Numbered from the stretch's first letter, positions 1-7,110 are shown. The stretch: DNA of 7,537 nt from JBCBKP01 sp038746265 (GCA_038746265.1 JBCDKU010000101.1:1-7537); one strand, 5' to 3'. A program made the numbers and translations. Notes: a model not told the origin generated them from the letters alone.

Positions 1-119
1 ATGAAGGCCTTGCGGATCTCGCGGCCGAGGTCGGTGCGGATAGGGATGTTCTGGAGGTTCGGGTCGGAGGAGGAGAGGCGTCCGGTCGCGGCGACGGTCT
101 GGTTGAAGCTCGCGTGGAT
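1..119 (-). other. polA: Inverted fragment of polA (39 codons), probable artefact
   Basis: Read on the - strand from 119 down to 3, this gives 39 codons without a stop: IHASFNQTVAATGR, then LSSSDPNLQN, then IPIRTDLGREIRKAF. This matches the start of the family A polymerase palm domain (TATGRLSSxDPNLQNIP is a family signature). Residues 14 onward are identical to what the + strand encodes from 122. Joining this fragment's loop part to the + strand copy rebuilds a continuous polymerase, adding about 14 residues upstream of it. It is not an independent gene. Confidence 0.9.
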
Positions 120-198
120 GCCTCTCCTCCTCCGACCCGAACCTCCAGAACATCCCTATCCGCACCGACCTCGGCCGCGAGATCCGCAAGGCCTTCAT
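1..198. repeat. Fold-back: 79-bp perfect inverted repeat with 40-nt loop
   Basis: Bases 1-79 are the exact reverse complement of 120-198 (base i pairs with base 199-i); pairing fails at 80/119. The loop (80-119), read on the - strand, encodes IHASFNQTVAATG, which is the polymerase I sequence that normally precedes the RLSSSDPNLQNIP stretch encoded in both arms. The left arm and loop are therefore one inverted piece of the same polA gene whose + strand copy continues from 120. The repeat may extend left of the window. A hairpin-type chimera from amplification, library preparation or assembly is the simplest explanation; a real inverted duplication is possible but would break polA. The geometry is certain, the cause is inferred. 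Confidence 0.95.
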
Positions 199-919
199 CG
201 CGCCCGAGGGCCGCGTCCTGATCACCGCCGACTACTCCCAGATCGAGCTCCGTGTCCTCGCGCACCTCTCTAGGGACCCGGGCCTGATGGCCGCCTTCGA
301 GGCGGGCGAGGACATCCACACCGCCGTCGCCGCCCAGGTCCACGGCGTGGCCAAGGACGACGTCACCCGCGACCAGCGGAGCGGCGCCAAGATGGTCAAC
401 TTCGGCATCGTCTACGGCATCACGCCCTTCGGCCTCGCCCGCCGCCTCGGTATCTCGAACGGCGAAGCCGAGGAGATCATCACGGGCTACAAGAAGAAGT
501 TCGCAGGCATCACGACCTTCCTCGAAGAGTGCGTCGCCCAAGCCCGCAGCAACGGCTATGTCGAGACGATCCTCAGGCGACGCCGACCCATCACCGAGAT
601 CGACGCCCGCAACCCGCAGCGCCGCGCCCTCGCCGAGCGGATGGCGATCAACTCCGTCGTTCAGGGTTCCGCGGCCGACCTCATCAAGCTCGCGATGATC
701 GACCTGCACCGTTGCATCAAAGATGCGACCGAATCCGACCCGCTGCAGGGCGTCCTCATGCTCCTGCAGATCCACGACGAGCTCGTCTTCGAGGCCCCCG
801 AGTCCTCGGCCGACGTCGCAAAGGGCGTCATCACCGATCGCATGGAACACGCCCTCGACCTGGACGTACCGATCGTCGTGGACGCGGGCATCAGCCGCGA
901 CTGGTTCGGGGCGAAGTAA
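120..919 (+). CDS. polA: DNA polymerase I, C-terminal polymerase domain (5'-truncated)
   Basis: Family A DNA-directed DNA polymerase, the repair and Okazaki-fragment gap-filling enzyme of the cytoplasm. Only the last 265 codons (from 122) are present; the full protein is usually about 900 residues, so the 5'-3' exonuclease, any 3'-5' exonuclease and the thumb are missing. Numbering from 122, motif A is ADYSQIELR with catalytic Asp37. Motif B runs from Arg86 through Lys90, Phe94 and Tyr98, matching E. coli R754, K758, F762 and Y766; Phe at 94 is the form that discriminates against dideoxynucleotides. RMAINSVVQG (173-182) supplies the conserved Arg, Asn and Gln. Motif C is QIHDELVFEAP with His218-Asp219-Glu220. 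The protein ends normally in DAGISRDWFGAK. The reading frame is open from about 119 but contains stops further left, because the sequence there is the inverted copy. The ATG at 287 is internal and is not the start. Confidence 0.96.
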
Positions 920-923
920 ACGG

Positions 924-947
924 GGCCGCGAAGAACCAAAGGCGGCC
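924..947 (+). other. Small GC-only inverted repeat after polA stop
   Basis: GGCCGC (924-929) pairs with GCGGCC (942-947) around a 12-nt loop, starting 4 bases after the polA stop codon and ending 7 bases before the next start. The weak purine stretch AAAGG (938-942) that could serve the next gene lies mainly in the loop. There is no T-tract, so it is a poor intrinsic terminator. In DNA this GC-rich a 6-bp stem may be chance. Confidence 0.3.
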
Positions 948-954
948 GCTCGCG

Positions 955-1761
955 ATGAAGATCAACGGCAGACGCATCCCGCTCACCAAAACCCTGATCC
1001 TGCTCACGATCGGCGCGACGAGCTCGCTCGCCCTTGCGTGGGTCTTCGCGCTCGACCCCCACAGCCTCTTTGGCTTGAGCGGCAGCTACCCGCGCTGGTT
1101 CCGCCGCATCCATGAACCGGGCGAGCCCGACACAATCATCGGCCGCAGCGAGTCGAATCTCGCGATGACGCGGTACAGCCTGATCGAATTCATTGAAACT
1201 CCGGAAAGTGGACCGGACGAGCGTTCAATGGTCATCATGCGGGACTATTACACGCCCTCGGGCGGAACGTTCCGCACTTACACCTACCCACCAAGTAACA
1301 AGAACACTCCGCTGGCAATCCGACCGCGCAACATCCCACGTCCTCGGGATCTGCCGAAGCGGTTAGGCGGCGAAACGAATCGAAACTCTGATGTGCCGGT
1401 CTGGATCATCGGAGATAGCTATGGGTTCCCGATGCGAGTGCTCTCACGATTCGAAGAGGGAAACTTGTCGACCACCAGGACCACGGGCTTAATCCAACGT
1501 GATTCAATCTCTTCCCCCTTCGGCTTCCGCACCGGCCTCCTCAAACCCAACTCCACCCGCCTCCCCACCCGCATCCTCTGGCCGGGCCTCATCGTCAACA
1601 CCTTCATCACCGCCGCCGCCCTCTGGCTGGGCCTCGCGGGCATCACCGCCGTCCGCCGGCACCGCCGCCGAGCAACGGGCCGCTGCCCAGGCTGCGGCTA
1701 CGACCTCGTCGACCTCACGACCTGCCCTGAGTGTGGGGAAACAAACCACAGCAAATCATGA
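955..1761 (+). CDS. Two-TM membrane protein with C-terminal zinc ribbon (function unknown)
   Basis: A 268-residue protein of unknown function. It has a short basic N-terminus, a first membrane segment at about 14-33, a soluble region of roughly 175 residues, a second membrane segment at about 208-232 (RILWPGLIVNTFITA...), a very basic stretch (RRHRRRATGR, 234-243) and then a zinc ribbon with CPGC (Cys244, Cys247) and CPEC (Cys257, Cys260) around the YDL signature. By the positive-inside rule both ends should be cytoplasmic and the central domain outside; this is inferred. The LWPG-TM-Arg-CPxCGYDL-CPECG ending is common in Planctomycetes, generally annotated as hypothetical. The ATG at 955 is the only sensible start: it leads into the first TM helix, no other start lies between the polA stop and it, and it sits 35 bases after polA. 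The ribosome-binding site is weak. The middle of the gene is less GC-rich than its ends. The stop overlaps the next start (ATGA). Confidence 0.85.
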   Translation: MKINGRRIPLTKTLILLTIGATSSLALAWVFALDPHSLFGLSGSYPRWFRRIHEPGEPDTIIGRSESNLAMTRYSLIEFIETPESGPDERSMVIMRDYYTPSGGTFRTYTYPPSNKNTPLAIRPRNIPRPRDLPKRLGGETNRNSDVPVWIIGDSYGFPMRVLSRFEEGNLSTTRTTGLIQRDSISSPFGFRTGLLKPNSTRLPTRILWPGLIVNTFITAAALWLGLAGITAVRRHRRRATGRCPGCGYDLVDLTTCPECGETNHSKS

Positions 1762-2468
1762 TCGACCGCATGCCAAACGCGTGGGAGGCCCTGAAAACGT
1801 TCGCAGCCGACTGCCTCATCCTCGGCGGGCTGGTCGTCCTGCTGCTCACCGCCGGAATCATGCTGCTGCGACCTCTCGGAAACGATGGAGACTGGTGGCC
1901 CAGCGGTGCGGCGTTCATCGGGCTTCACGCCGACGCACGACAGTGCCTCGTGGAACCCGGCGATCCTGCGGCGTTCATTCTGACCGCGCGGCCGACACCA
2001 TGGTCCCGCATCGCCATGACGCGGCAGCGACACCCAAGCACGGCGACGTACCTGCACGACACCGCCGTCGCGCACGGAGCAACGCCCATCACCTCGCGAC
2101 CAGACTGGATACGCGGCCCGGAGCTCCTTCGGTCAGACAACTCGACCTGGCTTGTCGCCGAAGCCGAGATCGGCCCCTTCATCCCGCTTGTCCGAATGGT
2201 CCGCCGCTACAGGGCGCCGAATAAGCACGCCGACGTGATGACCCGCCCGCACGCACTCGGCTTCCCGGTGTGGCTCGCCGCATCGGCCATCATCTTTTCA
2301 CCGGTCACATTCATCGCGAGACAACTGATGGTGGTTCAGAATCGAGCAATCCGATGGTGCTCGCGCCAGTTTGGAGCACCCTGGGACGCCTGCCCGCGCT
2401 GCCGGTACGACCTCGACGGGCTGCCGGAGGATGCCGATCGCTGCCCCGAGTGCGGGACCCGCATCTAA
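1758..2468 (+). CDS. Second two-TM zinc-ribbon membrane protein (function unknown)
   Basis: A 236-residue protein with the same plan as its upstream neighbour: TM1 at about 18-38, a soluble region of about 125 residues, TM2 at about 167-187, then a C-terminal zinc ribbon with CPRC (Cys212, Cys215) and CPEC (Cys229, Cys232). The ribbon reads CPRCRYDL, so the Gly usual before YDL is replaced by Arg, and the spacer between the Cys pairs is 4 residues longer than in the neighbour. The soluble regions of the two proteins do not look alike by eye. The chosen start is the ATG at 1758, whose ATGA overlaps the upstream stop, a usual sign of translational coupling. A GTG at 1731 is in frame but would overlap more and only add residues before the TM; an ATG at 1770 is also possible. 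No clear Shine-Dalgarno is present, which fits coupling. The biological role is unknown. Confidence 0.82.
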   Translation: MIDRMPNAWEALKTFAADCLILGGLVVLLLTAGIMLLRPLGNDGDWWPSGAAFIGLHADARQCLVEPGDPAAFILTARPTPWSRIAMTRQRHPSTATYLHDTAVAHGATPITSRPDWIRGPELLRSDNSTWLVAEAEIGPFIPLVRMVRRYRAPNKHADVMTRPHALGFPVWLAASAIIFSPVTFIARQLMVVQNRAIRWCSRQFGAPWDACPRCRYDLDGLPEDADRCPECGTRI

Positions 2469-2558
2469 CAACCGATGCCGTGCGCAGAGTTGCTGTCCTG
2501 CGCCCGTTCCGCCTCGATGACCGGCGACGGCTGGACGCCGACCGGGTAAGCTCCAGAC

Positions 2559-4232
2559 ATGAAGACGATCCTCCTCGCCCTCCTCGCGATCCTGACCGGG
2601 CTGGCCGCCGCCCAGCCCGCCGACACCGTCTACCTCAACGCCAACATCCACACCGTCGATCCCGACAACCCGCGGGCAGAAGCGATCGCCGTCCGCGAGG
2701 GCCGTATCGCCGCCGTCGGCTCGGAGACCGTCGTGGGCGAGCTCATCGGGCCGACCACCGCCGTCATCGACCTGCAGGGCATGACCGTGCTGCCGGGCCT
2801 GACCGACGCCCACGCCCACCTGACCGGGCTCGGCGCGATCCAGCTCGGCGTCATCGACCTCGCCGGCACCGCGACGTACGAGGAGGTCATCGCTCTTGTC
2901 CGCGCCCGCGCCGCCCAGGAGCCCGAGGGCACCTGGATCCTCGGCCGCGGCTGGGACCACGAATCCTGGCCCTCCAAGACGCTGCCCAATCACGAGATGC
3001 TCAGCAACGAGGTCCCCAACCACCCGGTGGTCTTGGGCCGCGTCGATGGTCACTCCAACCTCGCCAACAAGCTCGCGATGGAGCTCGCCGGCATCGACCG
3101 CGATACCGCCAACCCCTCGGGCGGCGAGGTGATCAAGGACGCCGACGGCGAGCCCACGGGCGTGTTCATCGATAACGCGATGAGCTTCGTGAACCGCGCC
3201 GTCCCCGAGAGCGCCCGCGCCCGCACCGAGGACCTGATCATCGCCGGTCAGGAAGCGGCGCTCGCCGTGGGCCTGACCGGCGTGCACGACATGGGCTCGA
3301 GCCCGGGCGTCGTCGAGGTCTACAAGCAGCTCGAAGCCGACGGCGCGCTCAAGCTCCGCATGGACCTCGCACTGTCGGCCGCGTATGCCGTCCGCTACTA
3401 CGAGGAGAACGAACCCTACGTCGGCGACTACCTGACGGTCCGGGCTGCCAAGCTCTACATGGACGGCGCGATGGGCAGCCGCGGCGCGTGGCTGCTCGAG
3501 CCCTACACCGACCGCCCCACCGACAACGACGGCAACCCCTACACGGGCCTCGCCGTGATGGACCCCGAGCGCGTCGAGTTCATCTCGACCCACGCGCTGC
3601 AGAAGGGCTACCAGATCCGCGCGCACGCCATCGGTGACCGAGGCAACCGCGAGGCGCTCGACGCATTCGAGCGCGCCGCCCAGACAACGGGCGTCGATCT
3701 CGCGAGCGCCCGCTTCCGCGTTGAGCACGCTCAGCTGCTCTCGCCCGCGGACATCCCCCGCTTCGGCCGGCTCGGCGTCATCGCCTCGATGCAGCAGACC
3801 CACGCCACCAGCGACATGCGGTGGATGGCCGACCGCGTCGGTAACGAGCGCGTGCTCGGCGGCTACGCCTGGGCCTCGCTCGCCCGCTCCGGCGCGATCA
3901 TCGCGGGCGGCAGCGACTTCCCCGTCGAGCACCACAACCCGTTCCTGGGCTTCTACGCCTCGATCACCCGCCAGAATGCCCAGGCGATGCCCTCCGGCGG
4001 CTGGCTGCCCAGCGAGAAGCTGACCCGCACCGAGACGCTCGAGTCGTTCACCATCAACGCCGCGTACGCCGCGTTCTCCGAGGACCGCCGCGGCAGCCTT
4101 GAAGCGGGCAAGGACGCGGACTTCATCGTCATCGACCGCGACATCATGACCATCGAACCCAGCGGCATCCTCGGCACCCGCGTGCTCCGGACCGTGATCG
4201 CGGGCGAGACGGTCTTCGAGCTCGGTAACTAA
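2559..4232 (+). CDS. Secreted amidohydrolase, YtcJ-like (amidohydrolase 3 family)
   Basis: A 557-residue metal-dependent hydrolase of the amidohydrolase superfamily, in the YtcJ/NfdA-like branch that hydrolyses amide or formamide C-N bonds; the substrate cannot be told from sequence. Residues 1-19 (MKTILLALLAILTGLAAAQ) look like a Sec signal peptide with cleavage near AAA/QPA, so it should act outside the cytoplasm. The N-terminal beta-sandwich strand AVREGRIAAVG (44-54) leads to VLPGLTDAHAHL (77-88) with metal ligands His85 and His87. VDGHS (162-166), the KLYMDGAMGS segment (298-307), RAHAIGDRGN (354-363, His356), VEHAQLL (388-394, His390) and GGSDFPVE (450-457, Asp453) complete the barrel. 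The C-terminal GSLEAGKDADFIVID (512-526) is the usual closing strand. The protein contains no cysteine, which fits an exported enzyme. An in-frame stop at 2547-2549 makes the ATG at 2559 the first possible start; no good ribosome-binding site is visible. The 90-base gap upstream holds only a weak 5-bp hairpin (2522-2540). Confidence 0.92.
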   Translation: MKTILLALLAILTGLAAAQPADTVYLNANIHTVDPDNPRAEAIAVREGRIAAVGSETVVGELIGPTTAVIDLQGMTVLPGLTDAHAHLTGLGAIQLGVIDLAGTATYEEVIALVRARAAQEPEGTWILGRGWDHESWPSKTLPNHEMLSNEVPNHPVVLGRVDGHSNLANKLAMELAGIDRDTANPSGGEVIKDADGEPTGVFIDNAMSFVNRAVPESARARTEDLIIAGQEAALAVGLTGVHDMGSSPGVVEVYKQLEADGALKLRMDLALSAAYAVRYYEENEPYVGDYLTVRAAKLYMDGAMGSRGAWLLEPYTDRPTDNDGNPYTGLAVMDPERVEFISTHALQKGYQIRAHAIGDRGNREALDAFERAAQTTGVDLASARFRVEHAQLLSPADIPRFGRLGVIASMQQTHATSDMRWMADRVGNERVLGGYAWASLARSGAIIAGGSDFPVEHHNPFLGFYASITRQNAQAMPSGGWLPSEKLTRTETLESFTINAAYAAFSEDRRGSLEAGKDADFIVIDRDIMTIEPSGILGTRVLRTVIAGETVFELGN

Positions 4233-4262
4233 GCCGATCGCGAGCACACACTGAGCACGAGC

Positions 4263-5123
4263 GTGGACAACTGGACGACCCGCACCCTCCTGAGCTGGAT
4301 CACCGAGCGGTTCACGCAGGCCGAGTTCGACAGCCCGCGGCTGTGCGCCGAGATCCTGCTCGGCCACGTCATCGGCGGCGGGCGGATGTCGCTCTACACC
4401 GACGCCGATCGGCCCGCGTCAGCACAAGAACGCGAGAAGCTGCGCGATCTTGTGAAGCGCGCGTTGGCGCACGAGCCCGTCCAGTACCTCGTCGGCGAAT
4501 GGTCGTTCTACGGCGTCGAGCTCAAGACCGACGAGCGGGCGCTCATCCCGAGGCCCAGCACCGAGACGATCATCGATCACGTGCTGCGATCCGCGAAGGA
4601 GCGGCCCGTCGGGACGCTCGTCGATGTGTGCACGGGGTCCGGCTGCATCGCGATCGCGATTGCGAAGAACCTGCCCGAGACCCGTGTGATCGCGACGGAT
4701 CTCTCGGTCGGCGCGCTGGCGCTCGCGCAGGAGAACATCGAGCGGCACGGCCTCGGCGAGCGGATCGAGCTGCGGCAGGGCCACCTGCTGGAGCCCGTCG
4801 CCGGCGAGGGCCCCTACGACGCGATCGTCTCGAACCCGCCCTACATCCCCGACCGCGAGTGGGCGGAGGTCGAGCCCAACGTGAAGGACTACGAGCCCCA
4901 CCTGGCGCTCAGAGCCGGCGCGGACGGGCTCGATCTGATCCGGCCGCTCCTCGATGACCTCCCGGACCAGCTTGTGCCGGGCGGCCTGCTCGCGATCGAA
5001 CTGGCCGCGAGCCATGCGAAGGACGTGCTCCGCAAGGCGGACGTCGATGATCGCCTCGACCAGACGCAGCTGCTGCAGGATGTCGAGGGTCTCGATCGGG
5101 TGCTGGCGGCGAGGAAGGCCTAA
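4263..5123 (+). CDS. prmC: Peptide chain release factor N5-glutamine methyltransferase
   Basis: PrmC (HemK) methylates the glutamine of the GGQ motif in release factors RF1 and RF2, using S-adenosylmethionine, and so supports efficient translation termination in the cytoplasm. The 286 residues match the usual family length (about 280). The N-terminal helical substrate-binding domain has DSPRLCAEILLGHVIG (23-38) and RMSLYTDADRP (41-51), then EPVQYLVGEWSFYG (71-84). IPRPSTETIIDHVL (95-108) resembles the IPRPETE motif with Ser for the first Glu. The SAM-binding loop is DVCTGSGCIAIA (121-132), followed by the acidic end of strand 2 (ATDLS, 144-148). The catalytic NPPY motif is at 191-194 and EPHLAL at 211-216. 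The GTG start at 4263 begins at the usual family N-terminus and lies 30 bases after the amidohydrolase stop, so co-transcription is plausible. The stop overlaps the convergent gene by 4 bases. Confidence 0.95.
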   Translation: MDNWTTRTLLSWITERFTQAEFDSPRLCAEILLGHVIGGGRMSLYTDADRPASAQEREKLRDLVKRALAHEPVQYLVGEWSFYGVELKTDERALIPRPSTETIIDHVLRSAKERPVGTLVDVCTGSGCIAIAIAKNLPETRVIATDLSVGALALAQENIERHGLGERIELRQGHLLEPVAGEGPYDAIVSNPPYIPDREWAEVEPNVKDYEPHLALRAGADGLDLIRPLLDDLPDQLVPGGLLAIELAASHAKDVLRKADVDDRLDQTQLLQDVEGLDRVLAARKA

Positions 5124-6895
5124 ATCGCCGCGTCGTCCGCGGGCGTCAGCGCTGCGCGGACTTCGGTAAGCATCTGCTCGATCTCGAAGGGCTTGAAGAG
5201 CACCGCCTGCAGGCCCTGCTGGCTTGCGCGGACGATCGAGTGGTGCGGGTCGTAGCCGAAGCCGGTCATCAGGATCACCGGCGTCTCGGTCGATGCCTTC
5301 TTCGCGGCCGAGAAGACCTCGTAGCCGTTGCGGTCGGGCATGCGGATATCGGAGAGCACCAGATCGAACGGCTGCGCCCCGGCTTCCTCGATCGCGCGGC
5401 AGGCCTCGGCGCCGTCCGAGCAGACCGTGACGGTCGCGCCCTTAGCGTCGAGCAGCTGCCCGATGATCTTGCGGATCTTGGCCTCGTCGTCGGCGATCAG
5501 CACGCGCTTGCCGGCGATGATCGGGTCGCGCGAGTCGTCCTGCATCGCCCGCTCGACGCCCAGCAGGGTGCGGGGCCCGTCGGCGACGCTGCGGAGCCGT
5601 TCGCGGATCGAGAGCACGTCGTCGATAATCCGCGCGAGGTGCGAGTCGTCCTGGTTGAGCCGGCCCTCGGACCGCAGGCAGTCGATCTCGCTCACGATGT
5701 CATCGAGCGGTTCAGAAAGCTCCTCACCAACACGGCCCGAGACCGTGGTGTTCACCGCGCACCGCTCGACGACGAGCAGGTCGAGCATGTGCAGCGCCAT
5801 CGCGACATGCCGCGCGAAGATCTCGAGGAACTGGCGGTCCTCGTCGCTGAAGGCGTGCGGCTGGCGGCTCTCGACGTCCATCACGCCGATGACCTCGTCG
5901 TGGAGGCGAAGCGGCACGGTCAGGCTCGACCGCCCGCCCGGCAGGCCCGGCAGGTAGGTCTGGTCGGCCGACGCGTCGTGGCAGATGTAGCTCTCGCCCG
6001 TTGCCGCGACGTAGCCGCTCGTGCCGCTGCCGGTGATCTCGGGCGCGAGGTGCAGATCCGAGATCTCGCGGGGCAGGCCCTCGCTGACGACGAGCTCGAG
6101 CTTATTCTTGGGCTGATCAATCAGGAAGATCGCGAAGTGGTCGTACTCGAGCACGTCGCGCGTGAGACGCACGATCTTCTCCTCGAGCAGCTTGAGCCGC
6201 TCGAAGGTGTTCTTGCCCCGCACCGCCTCGGCGTCGAGCCGAACGAGCTCATACCCCGCGCGGTCGATCGCGTCGAGCTTGGCCGTCGTGCGCCGAGCCG
6301 CGGTCACGTCGCGGATCACGCCTGCGACACGCTCGGCGCCGTGCACCTCCGCCCGGTCTTCTGCCTGCTGCCGATCCTCGGCGGCCTCGCCCAAGTCGCC
6401 CCGCTCAACGCCGCGCGGCGGCGCGGGCGTCACGAACACCTCGTACGCGGTCAACCCGACGTCGCAGCACACCTCGAACTTGCACGCCCCGAGCTGGTCG
6501 TCCGAGGCGCCGCGCCGCTGGAAGACCTCGCTCGCTGACCGGAGCACCTCGATGATCTGCTCGCGGGCATCGTCGGGGAGCCGCATGAAGAACTGGTTGC
6601 CCCAGAGCACGCGGCCCGCGCGGGCCGCGAGGCAGACGCCCTCGCCGATCGCGTTGAGCAGCACCTGGGACTGCTCGTCGCGCTCGTCCATCGCTGTAGC
6701 GGACAACTCAGCCGGATCGATTTCTCGGGCCTCGGCGTCGATGCCGCACGACCGCAGACGGCGGGCGAGGGTCTCGATGGCGTCGGAATCGTGAAGGTCG
6801 ATGGGCAAGCCGGCCAGCAGGTCGGATAGCGTGGCCGCGCTCGCCGCGTGCCCGCCGATCACCAGTGCTTTGGCGGCCGCTTGCGTCGCCACCAC
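5120..6895 (-). CDS. PAS-GAF-receiver hybrid signalling protein without a kinase domain
   Basis: About 591 residues, numbered from the GTG at 6895. Domains in order: an unrecognised N-terminal stretch (9-64); a PAS-like domain (about 75-205) closing with VIRDVTAARR; a GAF domain (about 237-371; DHFAIFLID, GTSGYVAATGE, VPLRLHDEVIGVMDVES); a helical segment (379-437) resembling a HisKA dimerisation domain; and a C-terminal receiver (about 463-582). The receiver looks functional: acidic pair Asp469-Asp470, phospho-acceptor Asp516 in LSDIRMPDRNG, Thr544 in LMTG and Lys568 in LFKP. There is no HATPase domain, DNA-binding domain or cyclase, so it is likely a sensor/receiver relay whose partner kinase is elsewhere. 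Start choice: a GTG at 6958 is in frame, but GGAGG (6901-6905) precedes GTG codons at 6895 (5 nt) and 6892 (8 nt), and a hairpin sits just before it; I prefer 6895 or 6892. The gene converges on prmC. Confidence 0.88.
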   Translation of the reverse strand: MVATQAAAKALVIGGHAASAATLSDLLAGLPIDLHDSDAIETLARRLRSCGIDAEAREIDPAELSATAMDERDEQSQVLLNAIGEGVCLAARAGRVLWGNQFFMRLPDDAREQIIEVLRSASEVFQRRGASDDQLGACKFEVCCDVGLTAYEVFVTPAPPRGVERGDLGEAAEDRQQAEDRAEVHGAERVAGVIRDVTAARRTTAKLDAIDRAGYELVRLDAEAVRGKNTFERLKLLEEKIVRLTRDVLEYDHFAIFLIDQPKNKLELVVSEGLPREISDLHLAPEITGSGTSGYVAATGESYICHDASADQTYLPGLPGGRSSLTVPLRLHDEVIGVMDVESRQPHAFSDEDRQFLEIFARHVAMALHMLDLLVVERCAVNTTVSGRVGEELSEPLDDIVSEIDCLRSEGRLNQDDSHLARIIDDVLSIRERLRSVADGPRTLLGVERAMQDDSRDPIIAGKRVLIADDEAKIRKIIGQLLDAKGATVTVCSDGAEACRAIEEAGAQPFDLVLSDIRMPDRNGYEVFSAAKKASTETPVILMTGFGYDPHHSIVRASQQGLQAVLFKPFEIEQMLTEVRAALTPADDAAI

Positions 6896-6900
6896 ATGGA

Positions 6901-6932
6901 CCTCCACCGTCGGAAACAAACAACCCGACGGT
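6901..6932 (-). promoter_or_regulatory. Leader hairpin abutting the Shine-Dalgarno of the PAS-GAF-receiver gene
   Basis: ACCGTCGG (6906-6913) and CCGACGGT (6925-6932) form a perfect 8-bp stem around an 11-nt loop. On the - strand transcript the loop is GUUGUUUGUUU. The stem ends at 6906 and GGAGG occupies 6905-6901, so the two touch with no gap. This placement could tune ribosome access, stabilise the 5' end or, as DNA, serve as an operator dyad. If translation instead began at the GTG at 6958, the hairpin would lie inside coding sequence. The pairing is seen; a function is inferred. Confidence 0.5.
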
Positions 6933-7110
6933 TTGCTATCGGAACGATACGCCGGCACGCTTCAGGTTCGTGGGAAACCCGGCCGTTCTTTCCGAGGTCT
7001 GAACACCCCCATCCGACGGGGCTCGCTGATTCGCGGGTGACCCGTCATTCGGAACAAAGGCCCGGAGCCGGTGGAACCCGGCGGATGTCGCGAGCCAACG
7101 TACTATCCGC

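Noticed and set aside
1..273. 90-codon + strand ORF at the start
   Set aside because: It spans the fold-back and then runs out of frame with polA; its Arg/Pro-rich product has no family features.
661..1113. 150-codon - strand ORF
   Set aside because: Antisense to polA and the zinc-ribbon gene; an open frame produced by high GC third-position bias, with no motif.
1499..2224. 241-codon + strand ORF overlapping both zinc-ribbon genes
   Set aside because: The Ser/Pro/Ala/Arg-rich sequence is a frame-shifted shadow of the TM2 and ribbon coding region.
2522..2540. CGGCG/CGCCG inverted repeat before the amidohydrolase
   Set aside because: A 5-bp stem with a 9-nt loop in very GC-rich DNA is not distinguishable from chance.
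2298..4367. 689-codon - strand ORF opposite the amidohydrolase
   Set aside because: Long antisense frames are common opposite GC-rich genes. The product is low-complexity Gly/Val/Asp/Arg-rich, while the + strand shows clear amidohydrolase motifs.
5240..6538. 432-codon + strand ORF opposite the PAS-GAF-receiver gene
   Set aside because: It is Arg/Ala/Leu/Asp-rich with no domain, and the - strand has all receiver and GAF residues.
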